NCBI GenBank assembly: GCA_963728965.1
Contig: CAVSMH010000008.1
Span: forward strand, 930,001-994,000
Origin: DASQZT01 sp963728965
GTDB lineage: Bacteria; Acidobacteriota; Terriglobia; Bryobacterales; Bryobacteraceae
Direction of reading: 5' to 3'
DNA length: 64,000 nucleotides
Every line of letters begins with the position of its first letter. Within the stretch, counting starts at the first letter, position 1. The position numbers were made by a program, and so were the translations under genes. The notes beneath the pieces were generated by a model that saw only the letters and a list, made by a program, of their open reading frames with translations, ran no database searches and was not told the origin of the DNA. Below, piece after piece: positions 7,848 through 17,484 of this stretch.

Positions 7848-8362
7848 CAGGGCGGCCCGATGGCCTTCCTCAGCTGGAGAAAGTGGCCCTCGAGGTCCTC
7901 GATGCGCAGCGCCTCGCTCGCTGCATCAATCACCTTCTTCGCGTCGTACCAGTGGACGGCCCAACCGCGCGCCTCGGCCGCGGCGGCTAGCGCCTGGCGG
8001 TACATCACCCAGTCAGCGACGTTCTGCGCCCGGTAGTTCGTAATCCGCTCGGCAATGGTTGGTGGCAGCCCTGGGCACTGACGAAGCGCGACGCCGAGGA
8101 TGCGCCCGGGCACCGTCATCGCGACCGCCTCCAGGCCCCTCTTCGCGTGCCGTTCCGCCGACCCGCGCACGCGCTCCACCAGCGCCACTGCCGCATCGAG
8201 CGGAAGCGTCTGCCCTTCGCTGTGGTGCGGAATCTTCGGCAGGTCCTCGTCCACCAGTTCGACGCGGCGGCGGTCGAGGAGCGTCCCGTCGCCCGCCACC
8301 GTCACCAGCACCGCCCAACCGCCGTGATCCGATACCCCGATGATCCCGTCGTCCCTCGACAT
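7790..8362 (-). CDS. conserved protein of unknown function, 190 aa
   Basis: The N terminus (IIGVSDHGGWAVLVTVAGDGTLLDRRRVELV) has the alternating strand pattern and early Asp of a RNase H/actin-like fold, which is tentative. Helical segments follow (AERHAKRGLEAVA, YRQALAAAAEARGWAVHWYDAKKVIDAA). I do not recognise a named family. ATG 8362 has AAAGGG seven bases upstream. Its last 19 codons and 3' flank are duplicated at 1629-1776. It is divergent from the tetrapyrrole operon and shares the intergenic region 8363-8509 with it. Confidence 0.6.
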   Translation of the reverse strand: MSRDDGIIGVSDHGGWAVLVTVAGDGTLLDRRRVELVDEDLPKIPHHSEGQTLPLDAAVALVERVRGSAERHAKRGLEAVAMTVPGRILGVALRQCPGLPPTIAERITNYRAQNVADWVMYRQALAAAAEARGWAVHWYDAKKVIDAASEALRIEDLEGHFLQLRKAIGPPWSKDHKVAMAAAIVAARAR

Positions 8363-8443
8363 GATGTTACCCTTTCAGGCTTACATTATCAGGGGAGCCC
8401 GCCTGCCCTCCCCACAATCCCCCGACCCTCCCCGCAAAAGCGT

Positions 8444-8472
8444 TTGGGAATCGGGCCTATCATCGCGATATA
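8444..8472 (+). promoter_or_regulatory. candidate promoter of the tetrapyrrole operon
   Basis: TTGGGA at 8444-8449 and GATATA at 8467-8472 are separated by 17 bp, about 40 bases before the first ATG at 8510. A short hairpin (CTGAG 8473-8477, CTCAG 8486-8490) lies in the presumed leader. Confidence 0.35.
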
Positions 8473-8509
8473 CTGAGGTTTAGAACTCAGAGTCCCCCCG
8501 GATCGACCC

Positions 8510-9331
8510 ATGGCTGAAATGAGCGTCATCTGGCTGCGCGTAGCCGCCGCGCTGTATTCGATCGGCCTCCTGCACGCCATCCTTACCCTCGTGCGGCGCC
8601 GCGAACACCTCTTCCGGGTGGCCATGGGCGCCTTCACCCTCGGTTCCGTCTTTCACTTCGTCTCCATCGTCGAAGAAGGCATCCTCAGCAATCACTGCCC
8701 CATCACCAACCTGTACGAAACACTCTCTATGTGCGCTTTCCTGGTGGTGGTGCTCTACATGTTCGTCCAGTGGCGCTACCACATGACCAGCCTCAGCGTC
8801 TTCGTCTTTCCGCTGGTTTTCGTCATGGCCCTGGTGGGCACGCTCGGCAATCCGGTCAGCGCCTGGTCAAGCCCGGTCGTCCGCAATGCCTGGCTCACCA
8901 TCCACATCGTGCTGGTGCTCCTGGGTATCGCGGCGCTCCTGTTTTCCGCCATCGGCTCGCTGCTCTACCTCTTTCAGGAGCGCGAGCTCAAAACCAAAAA
9001 GCCGCGCAGCATCTATTACCGGCTGCCCCCGCTGGGCACGCTGGACGACCTCATCTCGAAATCCATGGCCGTGGGTTTTGTGCTCATGACGCTGGCCGTC
9101 GTCGCCGGCAGCACATGGGGCTTCATCGAATTGAAGACCGCCTGGATCAGACAGCCGAAGATCGCCATCTCGTTTGTCACCTGGGGCATCTACCTGCTCC
9201 TGGTGTTCCTGCGGACCGCCGCCGGGTGGCGCGGAAGAAAAGCCGCGATCATGACGGTCACCGTGCTCGGATTCTCCGCCCTGACGTGGGCCGCGCACGC
9301 CCGTTTGGGCGCTATTTTGTTCAAACAATGA
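8510..9331 (+). CDS. CcsA/HemX-like cytochrome c assembly membrane protein
   Basis: A 273-aa protein with about eight hydrophobic segments, among them VAAALYSIGLLHAILTL, LSVFVFPLVFVMALVGTL, HIVLVLLGIAALLFSAIGSLL and FVLMTLAVVAGSTWGF. The family includes CcsA, which handles heme for c-type cytochromes, and HemX, which is encoded beside hemA and affects GluTR levels. The STWGF motif in the seventh segment is a remnant of the tryptophan-rich heme region. Its stop overlaps the hemA ATG (ATGA), so it belongs to the heme operon and a HemX-like role is likely. ATG 8519 is an alternative start. Confidence 0.8.
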   Translation: MAEMSVIWLRVAAALYSIGLLHAILTLVRRREHLFRVAMGAFTLGSVFHFVSIVEEGILSNHCPITNLYETLSMCAFLVVVLYMFVQWRYHMTSLSVFVFPLVFVMALVGTLGNPVSAWSSPVVRNAWLTIHIVLVLLGIAALLFSAIGSLLYLFQERELKTKKPRSIYYRLPPLGTLDDLISKSMAVGFVLMTLAVVAGSTWGFIELKTAWIRQPKIAISFVTWGIYLLLVFLRTAAGWRGRKAAIMTVTVLGFSALTWAAHARLGAILFKQ

Positions 9332-10593
9332 AGCTGCTCATCACCGGTGTGAGCCACAAGACCGCGCCCGTGGAAATTCGGGAGCGGTTGGCCTTCCGCG
9401 AAGACGTGCTGCCCGCCGCCCTGGCCGATCTCAAGTCGCGCGACGGCGTCTCCGAGGCCGTGATTCTCTCCACCTGCAACCGCGTCGAGATCACCGTCAC
9501 TACCGACGATCGCTGCAATCCCCACGCCATCGTCGACTCCTTCCTCGCCGAACAGAAGGCCGTCGATCCCGAAACGTTCGCCCCTCACCTCTACCGCCAC
9601 GAAGGCCGCGACGCCATCCACCATCTCTTCCGCGTAGCCGCCAGCCTCGATTCCATGGTAGTCGGCGAACCGCAGATTCTCGGCCAACTCAAGTCCGCCT
9701 ACGCCGCCGCCAAGGATTGCGGCTCGGTCTGCGGCTGGCTCGACGGACTGTTGTCGCGCGCCTTCAGCGTCGCCAAGCGGGTGCGTTCGGAAACCGGCAT
9801 CGGGCAGATGGCCGTTTCGGTCAGCTACGCCGCCGTCGAACTGGCCCGCAAGATCTTCGGCTCCCTCTCCGGCCGCACTATCATGATCGTCGGCGCCGGC
9901 AAAATGTCGGAGCTCGCCGCGCGGCACCTCCGCCGCTCCGGCGCCTCCCACGTCTTCGTCACCAACCGCACCCACGAGCGCGCCGTGGAAATGGCCAGGC
10001 TGTTCCAGGGCACGCCGGTCGAGTACACACGCTTCCTGGGCATGCTTCCCGAAGTCGATATCGTCATCACTTCCTCGGGCGCCCCGCACTACGTGCTGCA
10101 CAAGGACGAAATGCAGCGCATCATCGCCGCGCGGCGCAACAAGCCCATGTTCCTGATCGATATCGCGGTGCCGCGAAATGTCGAGCCCTCCGTCAACGAG
10201 CTCGACAACATCTTCCTCTACGACATCGACGACCTTCAGGAAGTGGTCAACGCCAACCTGCGCGAGCGCATGAAAGAGGCCGACCACGCCGAAGCGCTGG
10301 TGAAGGAAGAGGTGGAGCGCATGATGGCGCGCCTCAAGGTAGCCGAGGTGACCCCCACCATCGTCGGCTTGCAGGACCAGCTCGAACTGATCCGCGCCGG
10401 CGAAGTCGAGCGCGCCCGCCGCAAGTACGGCCCCTTCACCCCCGAAGTCGAGCAGGCCCTCGAAGCCCTCACCCGCGGCATCATCAACAAGGTGGCCCAC
10501 GGCCCCATCTCCGAATTGCGCAGCCAGGCCGCCCAACCCGACGGTCACCACGTCGTCAGCGCCATTCGCAAAGCGTTTCACCTCCAGGACTGA
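9328..10593 (+). CDS. hemA: glutamyl-tRNA reductase
   Basis: A 421-aa protein catalysing NADPH-dependent reduction of glutamyl-tRNA to glutamate-1-semialdehyde, the first committed step of C5 tetrapyrrole synthesis. The catalytic Cys50 sits in STCNRVE. The substrate pocket includes FRVAASLDSMVVGEPQILGQ. The NADP domain has VGAGKMSELAARHL, and the C-terminal dimerisation helix (ERARRKYGPFTPEVEQALEALTRGI) is complete. Length is normal for the family. It overlaps the upstream membrane gene by four bases and precedes hemC by three. Confidence 0.96.
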   Translation: MKLLITGVSHKTAPVEIRERLAFREDVLPAALADLKSRDGVSEAVILSTCNRVEITVTTDDRCNPHAIVDSFLAEQKAVDPETFAPHLYRHEGRDAIHHLFRVAASLDSMVVGEPQILGQLKSAYAAAKDCGSVCGWLDGLLSRAFSVAKRVRSETGIGQMAVSVSYAAVELARKIFGSLSGRTIMIVGAGKMSELAARHLRRSGASHVFVTNRTHERAVEMARLFQGTPVEYTRFLGMLPEVDIVITSSGAPHYVLHKDEMQRIIAARRNKPMFLIDIAVPRNVEPSVNELDNIFLYDIDDLQEVVNANLRERMKEADHAEALVKEEVERMMARLKVAEVTPTIVGLQDQLELIRAGEVERARRKYGPFTPEVEQALEALTRGIINKVAHGPISELRSQAAQPDGHHVVSAIRKAFHLQD

Positions 10594-10596
10594 TTC

Positions 10597-11499
10597 ATGC
10601 TCGTCATCGCATCCCGTGGTTCGCAGCTTGCCCTGTGGCAGGCCCGCTGGGTCTTGGCGCAGCTTGCCGCGCGCGGCTACGAATGCCGCATCGAAATCAT
10701 CAAAACCACCGGCGACAAGATCACCGATGTCCCGCTCGCCAAGGTGGGCACCAAGGGCCTCTTCACCAAGGAGATCGAAGAAGCCCTGCTGGATGGGACC
10801 GCGGACCTCGCCGTGCACAGCCTGAAAGACCTCCCCACCGAACTGCCGCCGGGACTGGTGCTGGCCGCCACCCCCGCCCGCGAGGACCCGCGCGATGCCC
10901 TCGTCGGACGCCCGCTGAACGGCCTGGCCGACGGCGCCCGCGTGGGCACCAGTTCGCTGCGCCGCTCCGCGCAGTTGCGCAAATTGCGCCCCGGGCTGGT
11001 GGTGGAATCCGTGCGCGGCAATCTCGATACGCGCCTCCGCAAACTCGATGAAGGCCGGTACGACGCCATCCTGCTGGCCGCCGCGGGGCTCCAACGCCTG
11101 GGATGGGGCGATCGCATCGCCGAAATCCTGACGCCGGAAATCATGTGCCCCGCCGTCGGCCAGGGAGCGCTCGCCATCGAAACGCGCGCCAGCGGCGCGG
11201 GCTTCTCTGCCTGCGCCGCCCTCGATGACTCCGCCACGCGTGCCGCCGTCTCCGCCGAACGCGCCGTGCTGGCCTCGCTCGGCGGCGGCTGCCAGGTGCC
11301 CATCGGCGCGCACGCCATCGCGGACCACGGCCGCCTCAGCCTGCGCGCGGTGGTGGCCTCGCCCGATGGCTCCGAGCTGATCACGGCGGAAATGGAAGGG
11401 GCGGCGAGCGAAGCGGAGACTCTCGGCAAAGCCGCCGGCGCGGCCCTGCTCGAGCGCGGCGCGCGCGCCATCCTGGACGCGGTCTACAGCGGATCATGA
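10597..11499 (+). CDS. hemC: porphobilinogen deaminase (hydroxymethylbilane synthase)
   Basis: A 300-aa enzyme that polymerises four porphobilinogens into hydroxymethylbilane. The catalytic Asp78 lies in VHSLKDLP. The dipyrromethane-cofactor Cys232 lies in GGGCQVPIGAHA. Phosphate-binding arginines are in GTSSLRRSAQL and ESVRGNLDTRL. All three domains are present at family length. Its TGA overlaps the ATG of the next gene (ATGA), so this product and the downstream synthase are made together. Confidence 0.97.
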   Translation: MLVIASRGSQLALWQARWVLAQLAARGYECRIEIIKTTGDKITDVPLAKVGTKGLFTKEIEEALLDGTADLAVHSLKDLPTELPPGLVLAATPAREDPRDALVGRPLNGLADGARVGTSSLRRSAQLRKLRPGLVVESVRGNLDTRLRKLDEGRYDAILLAAAGLQRLGWGDRIAEILTPEIMCPAVGQGALAIETRASGAGFSACAALDDSATRAAVSAERAVLASLGGGCQVPIGAHAIADHGRLSLRAVVASPDGSELITAEMEGAASEAETLGKAAGAALLERGARAILDAVYSGS

Positions 11500-13007
11500 G
11501 CAAGGTCTACCTGGTCGGCGCCGGCCCCGGAGACCCCGAACTCCTCACCGTCAAAGGCCGCCGCATCCTGGCCACCGCCGACGCCGTCCTCTACGATCAC
11601 CTCGCCCCCGCCGCCCTGCTGGCCCTTGCGCCCCCCGCCGCCGAGCGCCTCTATGTCGGCAAGAAAAAGGCCGAGCACGCCTTCACCCAGGAAGAGATCG
11701 GCGCCATGCTCATCGAGCGCGCCCGCCGCGGCCTCACCGTCGTGCGGCTGAAGGGCGGCGACCCGTTCCTGTTCGGACGCGGCGGCGAAGAGGCCGAAGC
11801 CCTCGCCGATGCCGGCGTCCCGTTCGAAGTCGTGCCCGGCGTCACCACGCCGCTCGGCATTGCCGCGTACACCGGCGTCCCGCTCACTCATCGCGAGCAC
11901 ACCTCCGCGGTCACCTTCGTCACCGGCCACGCGGTCGGCGAGATCGATTGGGACAAGGTGGGCCACGCCGAAACCCTGGTGATCTTCATGGGCCTTACCA
12001 CCTTCCCGGAAATCGCCCGCGAGCTGATCGCCCGCGGCCGCGCCGCCGATACCCCGGCCATGGCGGTTCGCTGGGCCACCCGCCCCGATCAGCACACCCT
12101 CGCCGGTACGCTCGCCACCTTGCCGGGACTCATCGCCGAACAGCAGCTCAAGCCGCCCGCCACCATCATCGTCGGCGAGGTGATCCGCCTACGCGAAAAA
12201 CTCGACTGGTACGAACGGCTGCCCCTGTTCGGCCAACGCATCGTCGTCACCCGCGCCCGCGAACAGGCCGATGCGCTGGCCATGAAGCTGCATGCGCTGG
12301 GCGCCGATGCCATCGAACTGCCCGCCATCGAAATCCGCGCCGCCGCCGACTACACCCCGCTCGACTGCGCCATCCGCAACCTCGCCTCTTACGACTGGCT
12401 TCTGTTCACCAGCGCCAACGGGGTGCGTTTCTTCCTCGAGCGGCTCGATCGCTCCGCGCGCGATCTCCGCGACCTCCGCGCCCGCATCTGCGCCATCGGG
12501 CCGGCCACCCGCGCCGCCATCGAATCCCTCCACCTGCGCGTCGATCTGATGGGCAAAGAGTACGTCGCCGAAGGTCTGCTGGCCGCCTTCGCCGGCCACG
12601 ATCTCTCCGCCAGGCGAGTGCTACTCCCCCGCGCCGCCGTCGCCCGCGACCTGGTGCCGGTGGAACTGTCGCGCCGCGGCGCCCATGTGGATGTGGTGGA
12701 AGCGTACCGCTCGGTGATGCCGGAAAACCTGCCGGCATGCGCCCGCGAATTGCTGACCGGTCCGCGCCGTCCCCACTGGATCGCCTTCACCAGTTCCTCG
12801 ACCGTCGAAAATTTCGTTGCGGCCGCCGGCGTCGGAGCCCTCGCCGGAATCAAAGTTGCCTCCATCGGCCCCATCACCACGCGCACCGCGCGCGACCTGG
12901 GCCTCGCAGTCACCGCGCAGGCCCGCGAATTCACCATCGAAGGCCTCGTCGAAGCCATCCTCTCGCACTCGTCCGCGCCGGCGCCGCCGCCGGCAAGTGA
13001 GCTGTAG
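11496..13007 (+). CDS. cobA-hemD: fused uroporphyrinogen-III C-methyltransferase / uroporphyrinogen-III synthase
   Basis: A 503-aa fusion. Residues 1-245 form the SAM-dependent methyltransferase (VYLVGAGPGDPELLTVKG, RLKGGDPFLFGRGGEE, VVPGVTTPLGIAAYTGVPLTHR). This half makes precorrin-2 for siroheme or cobalamin. Residues 250-500 form the HemD synthase, which closes and inverts ring D (GQRIVVTRAREQADAL, WLLFTSANGVRFFLERL, HWIAFTSSSTVENF). One polypeptide therefore sits at the branch point between heme and siroheme. Such fusions occur in several phyla. It is the last gene of the operon; no later heme genes follow here. Confidence 0.94.
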   Translation: MSKVYLVGAGPGDPELLTVKGRRILATADAVLYDHLAPAALLALAPPAAERLYVGKKKAEHAFTQEEIGAMLIERARRGLTVVRLKGGDPFLFGRGGEEAEALADAGVPFEVVPGVTTPLGIAAYTGVPLTHREHTSAVTFVTGHAVGEIDWDKVGHAETLVIFMGLTTFPEIARELIARGRAADTPAMAVRWATRPDQHTLAGTLATLPGLIAEQQLKPPATIIVGEVIRLREKLDWYERLPLFGQRIVVTRAREQADALAMKLHALGADAIELPAIEIRAAADYTPLDCAIRNLASYDWLLFTSANGVRFFLERLDRSARDLRDLRARICAIGPATRAAIESLHLRVDLMGKEYVAEGLLAAFAGHDLSARRVLLPRAAVARDLVPVELSRRGAHVDVVEAYRSVMPENLPACARELLTGPRRPHWIAFTSSSTVENFVAAAGVGALAGIKVASIGPITTRTARDLGLAVTAQAREFTIEGLVEAILSHSSAPAPPPASEL

Positions 13008-13036
13008 TTGCCGCCCGCCCCTCACCGGTCTTAGGA

Positions 13037-15775
13037 GTGTGTCCCCGACTGGTCGTATTTCTGCTCGCCGGCGCTTCGCTCGGCGCCGCCCGGTTGCCCG
13101 TTGCATTCGAGCGCAACACCGGCCAGGCCCCCGCTGAGGTCCGCGTTCTGGCCCCCGGAGCCATTGCGCTGCTGGATGGCGGCGCGTTCCGCAGCCGCGG
13201 CATCGAGATCCGCCTGGCCGGCGCCGACCGGCGAGCCACACCCACCACGCTCGATCCTCTCCCCGGCCACACCAACTACTTTCTGGGCGGCGATCCCGCC
13301 CGCTGGCGCACCGGGATCGCGCAGTACGCGCGCGTCCGCTACCGCAACGTCTACCCCGGCATCGACCTGGTCTTCCACGGCAGCGAATACGATTTCGCCA
13401 TCGCCCCGCATGCCGACCCCGCCCGCATCGGCCTCGAGTTCCGCGGCGCCCGCCCGCATCTCGAACAGGGCGATCTGGTCGCCGGCCCGCTTCGCCAGCA
13501 CCGCCCGCGCGCGCACCAGGTAGTCCACGGCAGCCGCCGCGAAGTGGCCGCGGAGTTCATCCTGTGCGGCCGCAGCGCCCGCTTCCGCCTCGGCCCGTAC
13601 GACGCCTCGGTGCCGCTGGTGATCGATCCGGTGATCGAGTTCGTCACCTACCTCGGCGGGTCGCGCGCCGAGACCACCACCACGGTGGCCGTGGACGGTT
13701 CGGGCAACATCTACGTAGGGGGCGCCACCAATTCCGGCGACTTCCCCACCACATCCGGTCCGCTCGGAACCAGCAATCCCGCCGGCAGATATTCGGCGTT
13801 CGTCACGAAACTCAGCCCCGACGGCTCCACCATTCTGTACTCCACATACCTGGGCGGCGATGGGGATTCGGGCGGCAGCGGCATGGTGGTGGACGCCGCC
13901 GGCAATGCCTACCTCACCGGGAGCACGCTCGCCGGCGCCCACTTCCCGGTCACTCCCGGCGGCTATCGCACCTACCCCGATTACGGCTTCATCGCCAAGC
14001 TGAGCCCCACCGGCGACGGGCTTCTCTACTCCGCCGTATTCACCGCTTCGCCCTCGTCCATCGCCATCGATGCCGCCGGCAGCGCTTACGTCACGGGCAT
14101 TGCCGCCGGCGATTTCGTCTCTACCCCGGGCGTGTTCCAGCGCTCGCTCGCGCCGGGCGTCTGTATGGGGCTGCACGGCAACACGGGCCCCTGCCAGGAC
14201 AGCTTCATTCTCAAACTCCGGCCGGATGGAGCCGGGCCCGTCTACGCCACCTACCTCGGCGGCGCGGACACCGAACTCGCCCGCGGGATCGCGGTGGACA
14301 GCGCCGGCAATGCCGTCGTCACCGGGGAGACGGTGTCCGCCAACTTCCCGGTCACGCCCAACGCGATCCAGCCTTCGTTCCACGGGAAAGTCGTCCTCGG
14401 GCCCACGTCCTATGGCGATGCTTTCGTGACCAAGCTAAACGCCGCCGGCAGCGCGCTGGTCTACTCCACATACCTGGGCGGCAGCGCCGCCGAATTCGGC
14501 ATGGCGGTGGCGCTCGATCCGGCCGGCAACGCCTACGCCGCCGGGAACACCTCCTCCATCGATTTCCCCACCACGCCGGGAGTGTTGCACCCCACCTACA
14601 TCGGCACCCCACCCAGCCCGCCGGGCTCCGGCGGCAATGGCTTCCTCACCCGGATCGATCCCTCCGGCCGGCTGCTCGCTTCCACGTTCCTGCCGCCGTT
14701 CGCGGGGACGCTGGCCGTGGATGGCGGCGGCTACGCGTACCTGAACATGGCCAATCCGCTCGACTACAGTCCTTGTGTCGAGCCGAAGATCACGATTCTG
14801 ACTCCCTCCGCCGATGCCATTGCCGATGCGGGGGCGAGCGGCGCCGGCCCGAGCGGTAGTTCCAGGCTGGTGCTCGACGGCAAGGGCTTCGCCTACGTCG
14901 CCGGCATGACCAGCGCGCGGATTTTCTTCGCCACCCCCGGCACCGTGCAGCCCGAATACGGCGGCGGCGACTCGGATGCGTTCGTCGCCCGGTTCGCGCT
15001 GTCCGGCGTGCCGCGCACCGCCGTCCGTTGCGGAGTGAACGCCGCCACGCAATGGCCCGGCGAGATCTCGGTTGTCCCCGAAGGCGCGGTGGCTCCCGGC
15101 GAGATCTTCACCCTCTACGGCTCGGCGCTGGGACCCGACACCGGTGTGGCGGCGGACGCGAGCAGCGACCATGTGCCTGCGATGCTCGCCGGCACGCGCG
15201 TGCTCTTCGACGGCCTTCCCGCACCGCTGCTCTGGGTGCAGGCGAACCAGATCAATGCCGTCGTGCCCTACGGCGTGAATGCGCCTTCCACGGCCATGAC
15301 TATCGAGCGCAACGGCGAAACCTACGGTCCCTGGAAGTTGCCCGTGGCCGATGCGGTGCCCGGCATTTTCACCATGGATGGCTCCGGTACGGGGCAGGCC
15401 GCGGCGCTGAACGAAGACGGCACTCCCAATTCACCTTCCCATCCCGCGGCGAAGGGATCGGTGATCGCGTTCTACGCCACCGGTGCCGGACGGCTCGATC
15501 CGCCTCTGCCCGACGGCGCCATCGCCGGGACGGTCCTGCCGCTGCCCCAGCCGCATTTGGGCGTCTCGGTGCGCATCGGAAGTTTCGATGCGCCGGTGGA
15601 GTACGGCGGAGCCGCGCCGGGCCTGGTCAACGGCGCGATCCAGGTGAATGTGCGCGTGCCCGAGGGCGCCCCCACCGGCGATGCGGTTCCGGTGGTGGTC
15701 TACTTCGGCAACTACGGCAGCGGCGTTGCGGGTTGGACGTCGTTGCCGGGACGCGCCACGATTGCGATTCGCTGA
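13037..15775 (+). CDS. large secreted SBBP beta-propeller protein with Solibacter-type C-terminal domain
   Basis: A protein of about 912 aa. Residues 20-150 form an N-terminal domain (FERNTGQAPAEVRVLAPG, then YPGIDLVFHGSEYDFAIAPHADP) that normally precedes SBBP repeats. From about 200 to 660 there are repeated blades of the form STYLGG....GIAVDSAGNAVVTG..SANFPVTP. The last 220 residues match the TIGR03437-type domain named from Solibacter (GEIFTLYGSALGP, VLFDGLPAPLLWVQANQINAVVPY, VIAFYATGAGRLDPP). Likely extracellular. The 5' end is uncertain: GTG 13037 directly abuts its AGGAG, and the hydrophobic leader is short (LVVFLLAGASLGAA). Confidence 0.85.
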   Translation: MCPRLVVFLLAGASLGAARLPVAFERNTGQAPAEVRVLAPGAIALLDGGAFRSRGIEIRLAGADRRATPTTLDPLPGHTNYFLGGDPARWRTGIAQYARVRYRNVYPGIDLVFHGSEYDFAIAPHADPARIGLEFRGARPHLEQGDLVAGPLRQHRPRAHQVVHGSRREVAAEFILCGRSARFRLGPYDASVPLVIDPVIEFVTYLGGSRAETTTTVAVDGSGNIYVGGATNSGDFPTTSGPLGTSNPAGRYSAFVTKLSPDGSTILYSTYLGGDGDSGGSGMVVDAAGNAYLTGSTLAGAHFPVTPGGYRTYPDYGFIAKLSPTGDGLLYSAVFTASPSSIAIDAAGSAYVTGIAAGDFVSTPGVFQRSLAPGVCMGLHGNTGPCQDSFILKLRPDGAGPVYATYLGGADTELARGIAVDSAGNAVVTGETVSANFPVTPNAIQPSFHGKVVLGPTSYGDAFVTKLNAAGSALVYSTYLGGSAAEFGMAVALDPAGNAYAAGNTSSIDFPTTPGVLHPTYIGTPPSPPGSGGNGFLTRIDPSGRLLASTFLPPFAGTLAVDGGGYAYLNMANPLDYSPCVEPKITILTPSADAIADAGASGAGPSGSSRLVLDGKGFAYVAGMTSARIFFATPGTVQPEYGGGDSDAFVARFALSGVPRTAVRCGVNAATQWPGEISVVPEGAVAPGEIFTLYGSALGPDTGVAADASSDHVPAMLAGTRVLFDGLPAPLLWVQANQINAVVPYGVNAPSTAMTIERNGETYGPWKLPVADAVPGIFTMDGSGTGQAAALNEDGTPNSPSHPAAKGSVIAFYATGAGRLDPPLPDGAIAGTVLPLPQPHLGVSVRIGSFDAPVEYGGAAPGLVNGAIQVNVRVPEGAPTGDAVPVVVYFGNYGSGVAGWTSLPGRATIAIR

Positions 15776-15969
15776 CCCGTCGTACCCAGCCGCCACGAGG
15801 TTCCCAGAGCATGCTGGATGTGGCATCGGATCCATTACTCCGGGTCTATCGCCGCGGAATGGGATTAAAATAGGGGTGCATTCCGTCCAAAGCTCGACTT
15901 CCCGCCGATGGTGTAACCTCGGCGGCACAGAGGACGCCTGAGTATGAAATTTTGAGGTGTGAACCGCCT

Positions 15970-17484
15970 ATGGCACTTTCGCGAAGACATTTCTTTTTCG
16001 GCAGTCTGCTGGCAGGGGCTGTCCCCCGTGGGGGCTTCGGCAGTACCCCTTCCCTGAAACTGATGGGCTACAAATCGCCCAATGAAAAGCTGAATATTGC
16101 GTCGATCGGTGCCGGCGGGAAAGCCACCAGCGATATCGCCGGCTGCGCCCCCACCGAAAACATCGTGGCCCTGTGCGATGTCGACGACAAGTCCGCCGCG
16201 CGGGTTTTTCAACGCTACGAAAAACTCCCCAAGTACAAAGATTTCCGCAAAATGCTGGACAAGGAAGGCAACGGCATCGATGCCCTGATCGTCGCCATTC
16301 CGGACCACATGCACGCCACTGCGGCCATGCATTGCATCGAACGCGGAAAGCACGTTTACGTACAAAAGCCATTGTGCCGCACCATCTGGGAAGCCCGGCA
16401 GCTCATGGAGGCGGCCAACAAATACAAAGTGGCCACCCAGATGGGCAACCAGGGTTACTCGAATGAAGGCACGCGGCAGTGCGCCGAAATCGTCTGGAAC
16501 GGCGACATCGGCAACGTCACCGAAGTGCATGCCTGGACCGATCGGCCCATGTGGCCGCAGGGGCTCACCGAAATTCCGCCGGAAGATCCGGTGCCTGCCA
16601 CGCTCGATTGGGACAGCTGGCTCGCCATGGCGAACCCCCGCCCCTTCACGATCGGCGGCAAGGGCTATCCGAACCAGTACGGCAACTTCTACCAACCCTT
16701 CAACTGGCGCGGCTTTTACGATTTCGGATGCGGCGCGCTGGGCGATATGGCGTGCCATATTCTGGGCGCGCCCAACCTGGCGCTCAAGCTGGACAAGCGT
16801 CCGCCGACCAAAGTGGAATGCGTTTCGAAAGAGGGCACCAGCCCTTTCATGTTCCCCAAGAAATCGGTGATCCGGTTCGACTTTCCGGCGCTCGGTTCCA
16901 TGCCTCCGGTGAAGTTGTTCTGGTATGACGGCCTGAAGGAGAACCCGAAGATCGAGGGCGTACCCGCGGGCGAAGTGCTGGGCGATCTCGGGCGGGTAGT
17001 GCGTCCGGGGCAGGAGAACCAGGCGCCCGGGCGCGGACGCGGCATGGGCTTCCCGCGCCAGGAGCCGGGCGGCCCCATCGGTCCGGTGTTCAAATACCAA
17101 GAAGGCGTTACCTACCAGCCGTCGCGGGTGCCGGATGGAAGCCTCTTCGTGGGCGAAAAGGGCATGCTCACCACCGGCACGTACGGCGAGAACACGCGCC
17201 TGATACCGGTGGAGAAGATGAAGGACTACCACATGCCGCCGGAGCTGCTCACGCGCTCACCGGGCCACTACCGCGACTGGATCCGGGCGTGCAAAGGCGG
17301 GGATCCGGCCTGTTCGAATTTCAACGTGGCGGCACCGTTCGTGGAGTGGATGCTGCTGGGTGTGATCGCCCTCCGGGTGGACGGCCCGGTGGAGTACGAT
17401 CCGTCGAAGATGAAGATCACCAACAACGGGGACGCCAACAAATACTTGAAGCCGTATATCCGCAAAGGCTGGTCGTTCGACTAG
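15970..17484 (+). CDS. Tat-exported Gfo/Idh/MocA-family oxidoreductase
   Basis: A 504-aa protein. The N terminus has a twin-arginine signal (SRRHFFFGSLLAGAVP). A Rossmann domain follows (NIASIGAGGKATSDIAG, NIVALCDVDD) and the lysine motif appears as YVQKPLCR, with Gln in place of the usual Glu. The long C-terminal part (NFYQPFNWRGFYDFGCGALGDMACHI) is typical of the large subgroup common in Planctomycetes, Verrucomicrobia and Acidobacteria, which acts on sugars or derivatives. The substrate is unknown. ATG 15970 places the Tat motif at the start and has GAGGTG upstream; a TTG at 15952 would add six residues. Confidence 0.85.
   Translation: MALSRRHFFFGSLLAGAVPRGGFGSTPSLKLMGYKSPNEKLNIASIGAGGKATSDIAGCAPTENIVALCDVDDKSAARVFQRYEKLPKYKDFRKMLDKEGNGIDALIVAIPDHMHATAAMHCIERGKHVYVQKPLCRTIWEARQLMEAANKYKVATQMGNQGYSNEGTRQCAEIVWNGDIGNVTEVHAWTDRPMWPQGLTEIPPEDPVPATLDWDSWLAMANPRPFTIGGKGYPNQYGNFYQPFNWRGFYDFGCGALGDMACHILGAPNLALKLDKRPPTKVECVSKEGTSPFMFPKKSVIRFDFPALGSMPPVKLFWYDGLKENPKIEGVPAGEVLGDLGRVVRPGQENQAPGRGRGMGFPRQEPGGPIGPVFKYQEGVTYQPSRVPDGSLFVGEKGMLTTGTYGENTRLIPVEKMKDYHMPPELLTRSPGHYRDWIRACKGGDPACSNFNVAAPFVEWMLLGVIALRVDGPVEYDPSKMKITNNGDANKYLKPYIRKGWSFD

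Noticed and set aside
9190..11328. Minus-strand frame of about 712 codons opposite hemA and hemC
   Set aside because: Both plus-strand genes have intact catalytic residues and overlap in an operon; the opposite frame has no recognisable domain.
13680..14620. Repetitive DNA in the propeller gene considered as a tandem-repeat locus
   Set aside because: The repeats are protein-level SBBP blades with diverged nucleotides, not a DNA repeat array.
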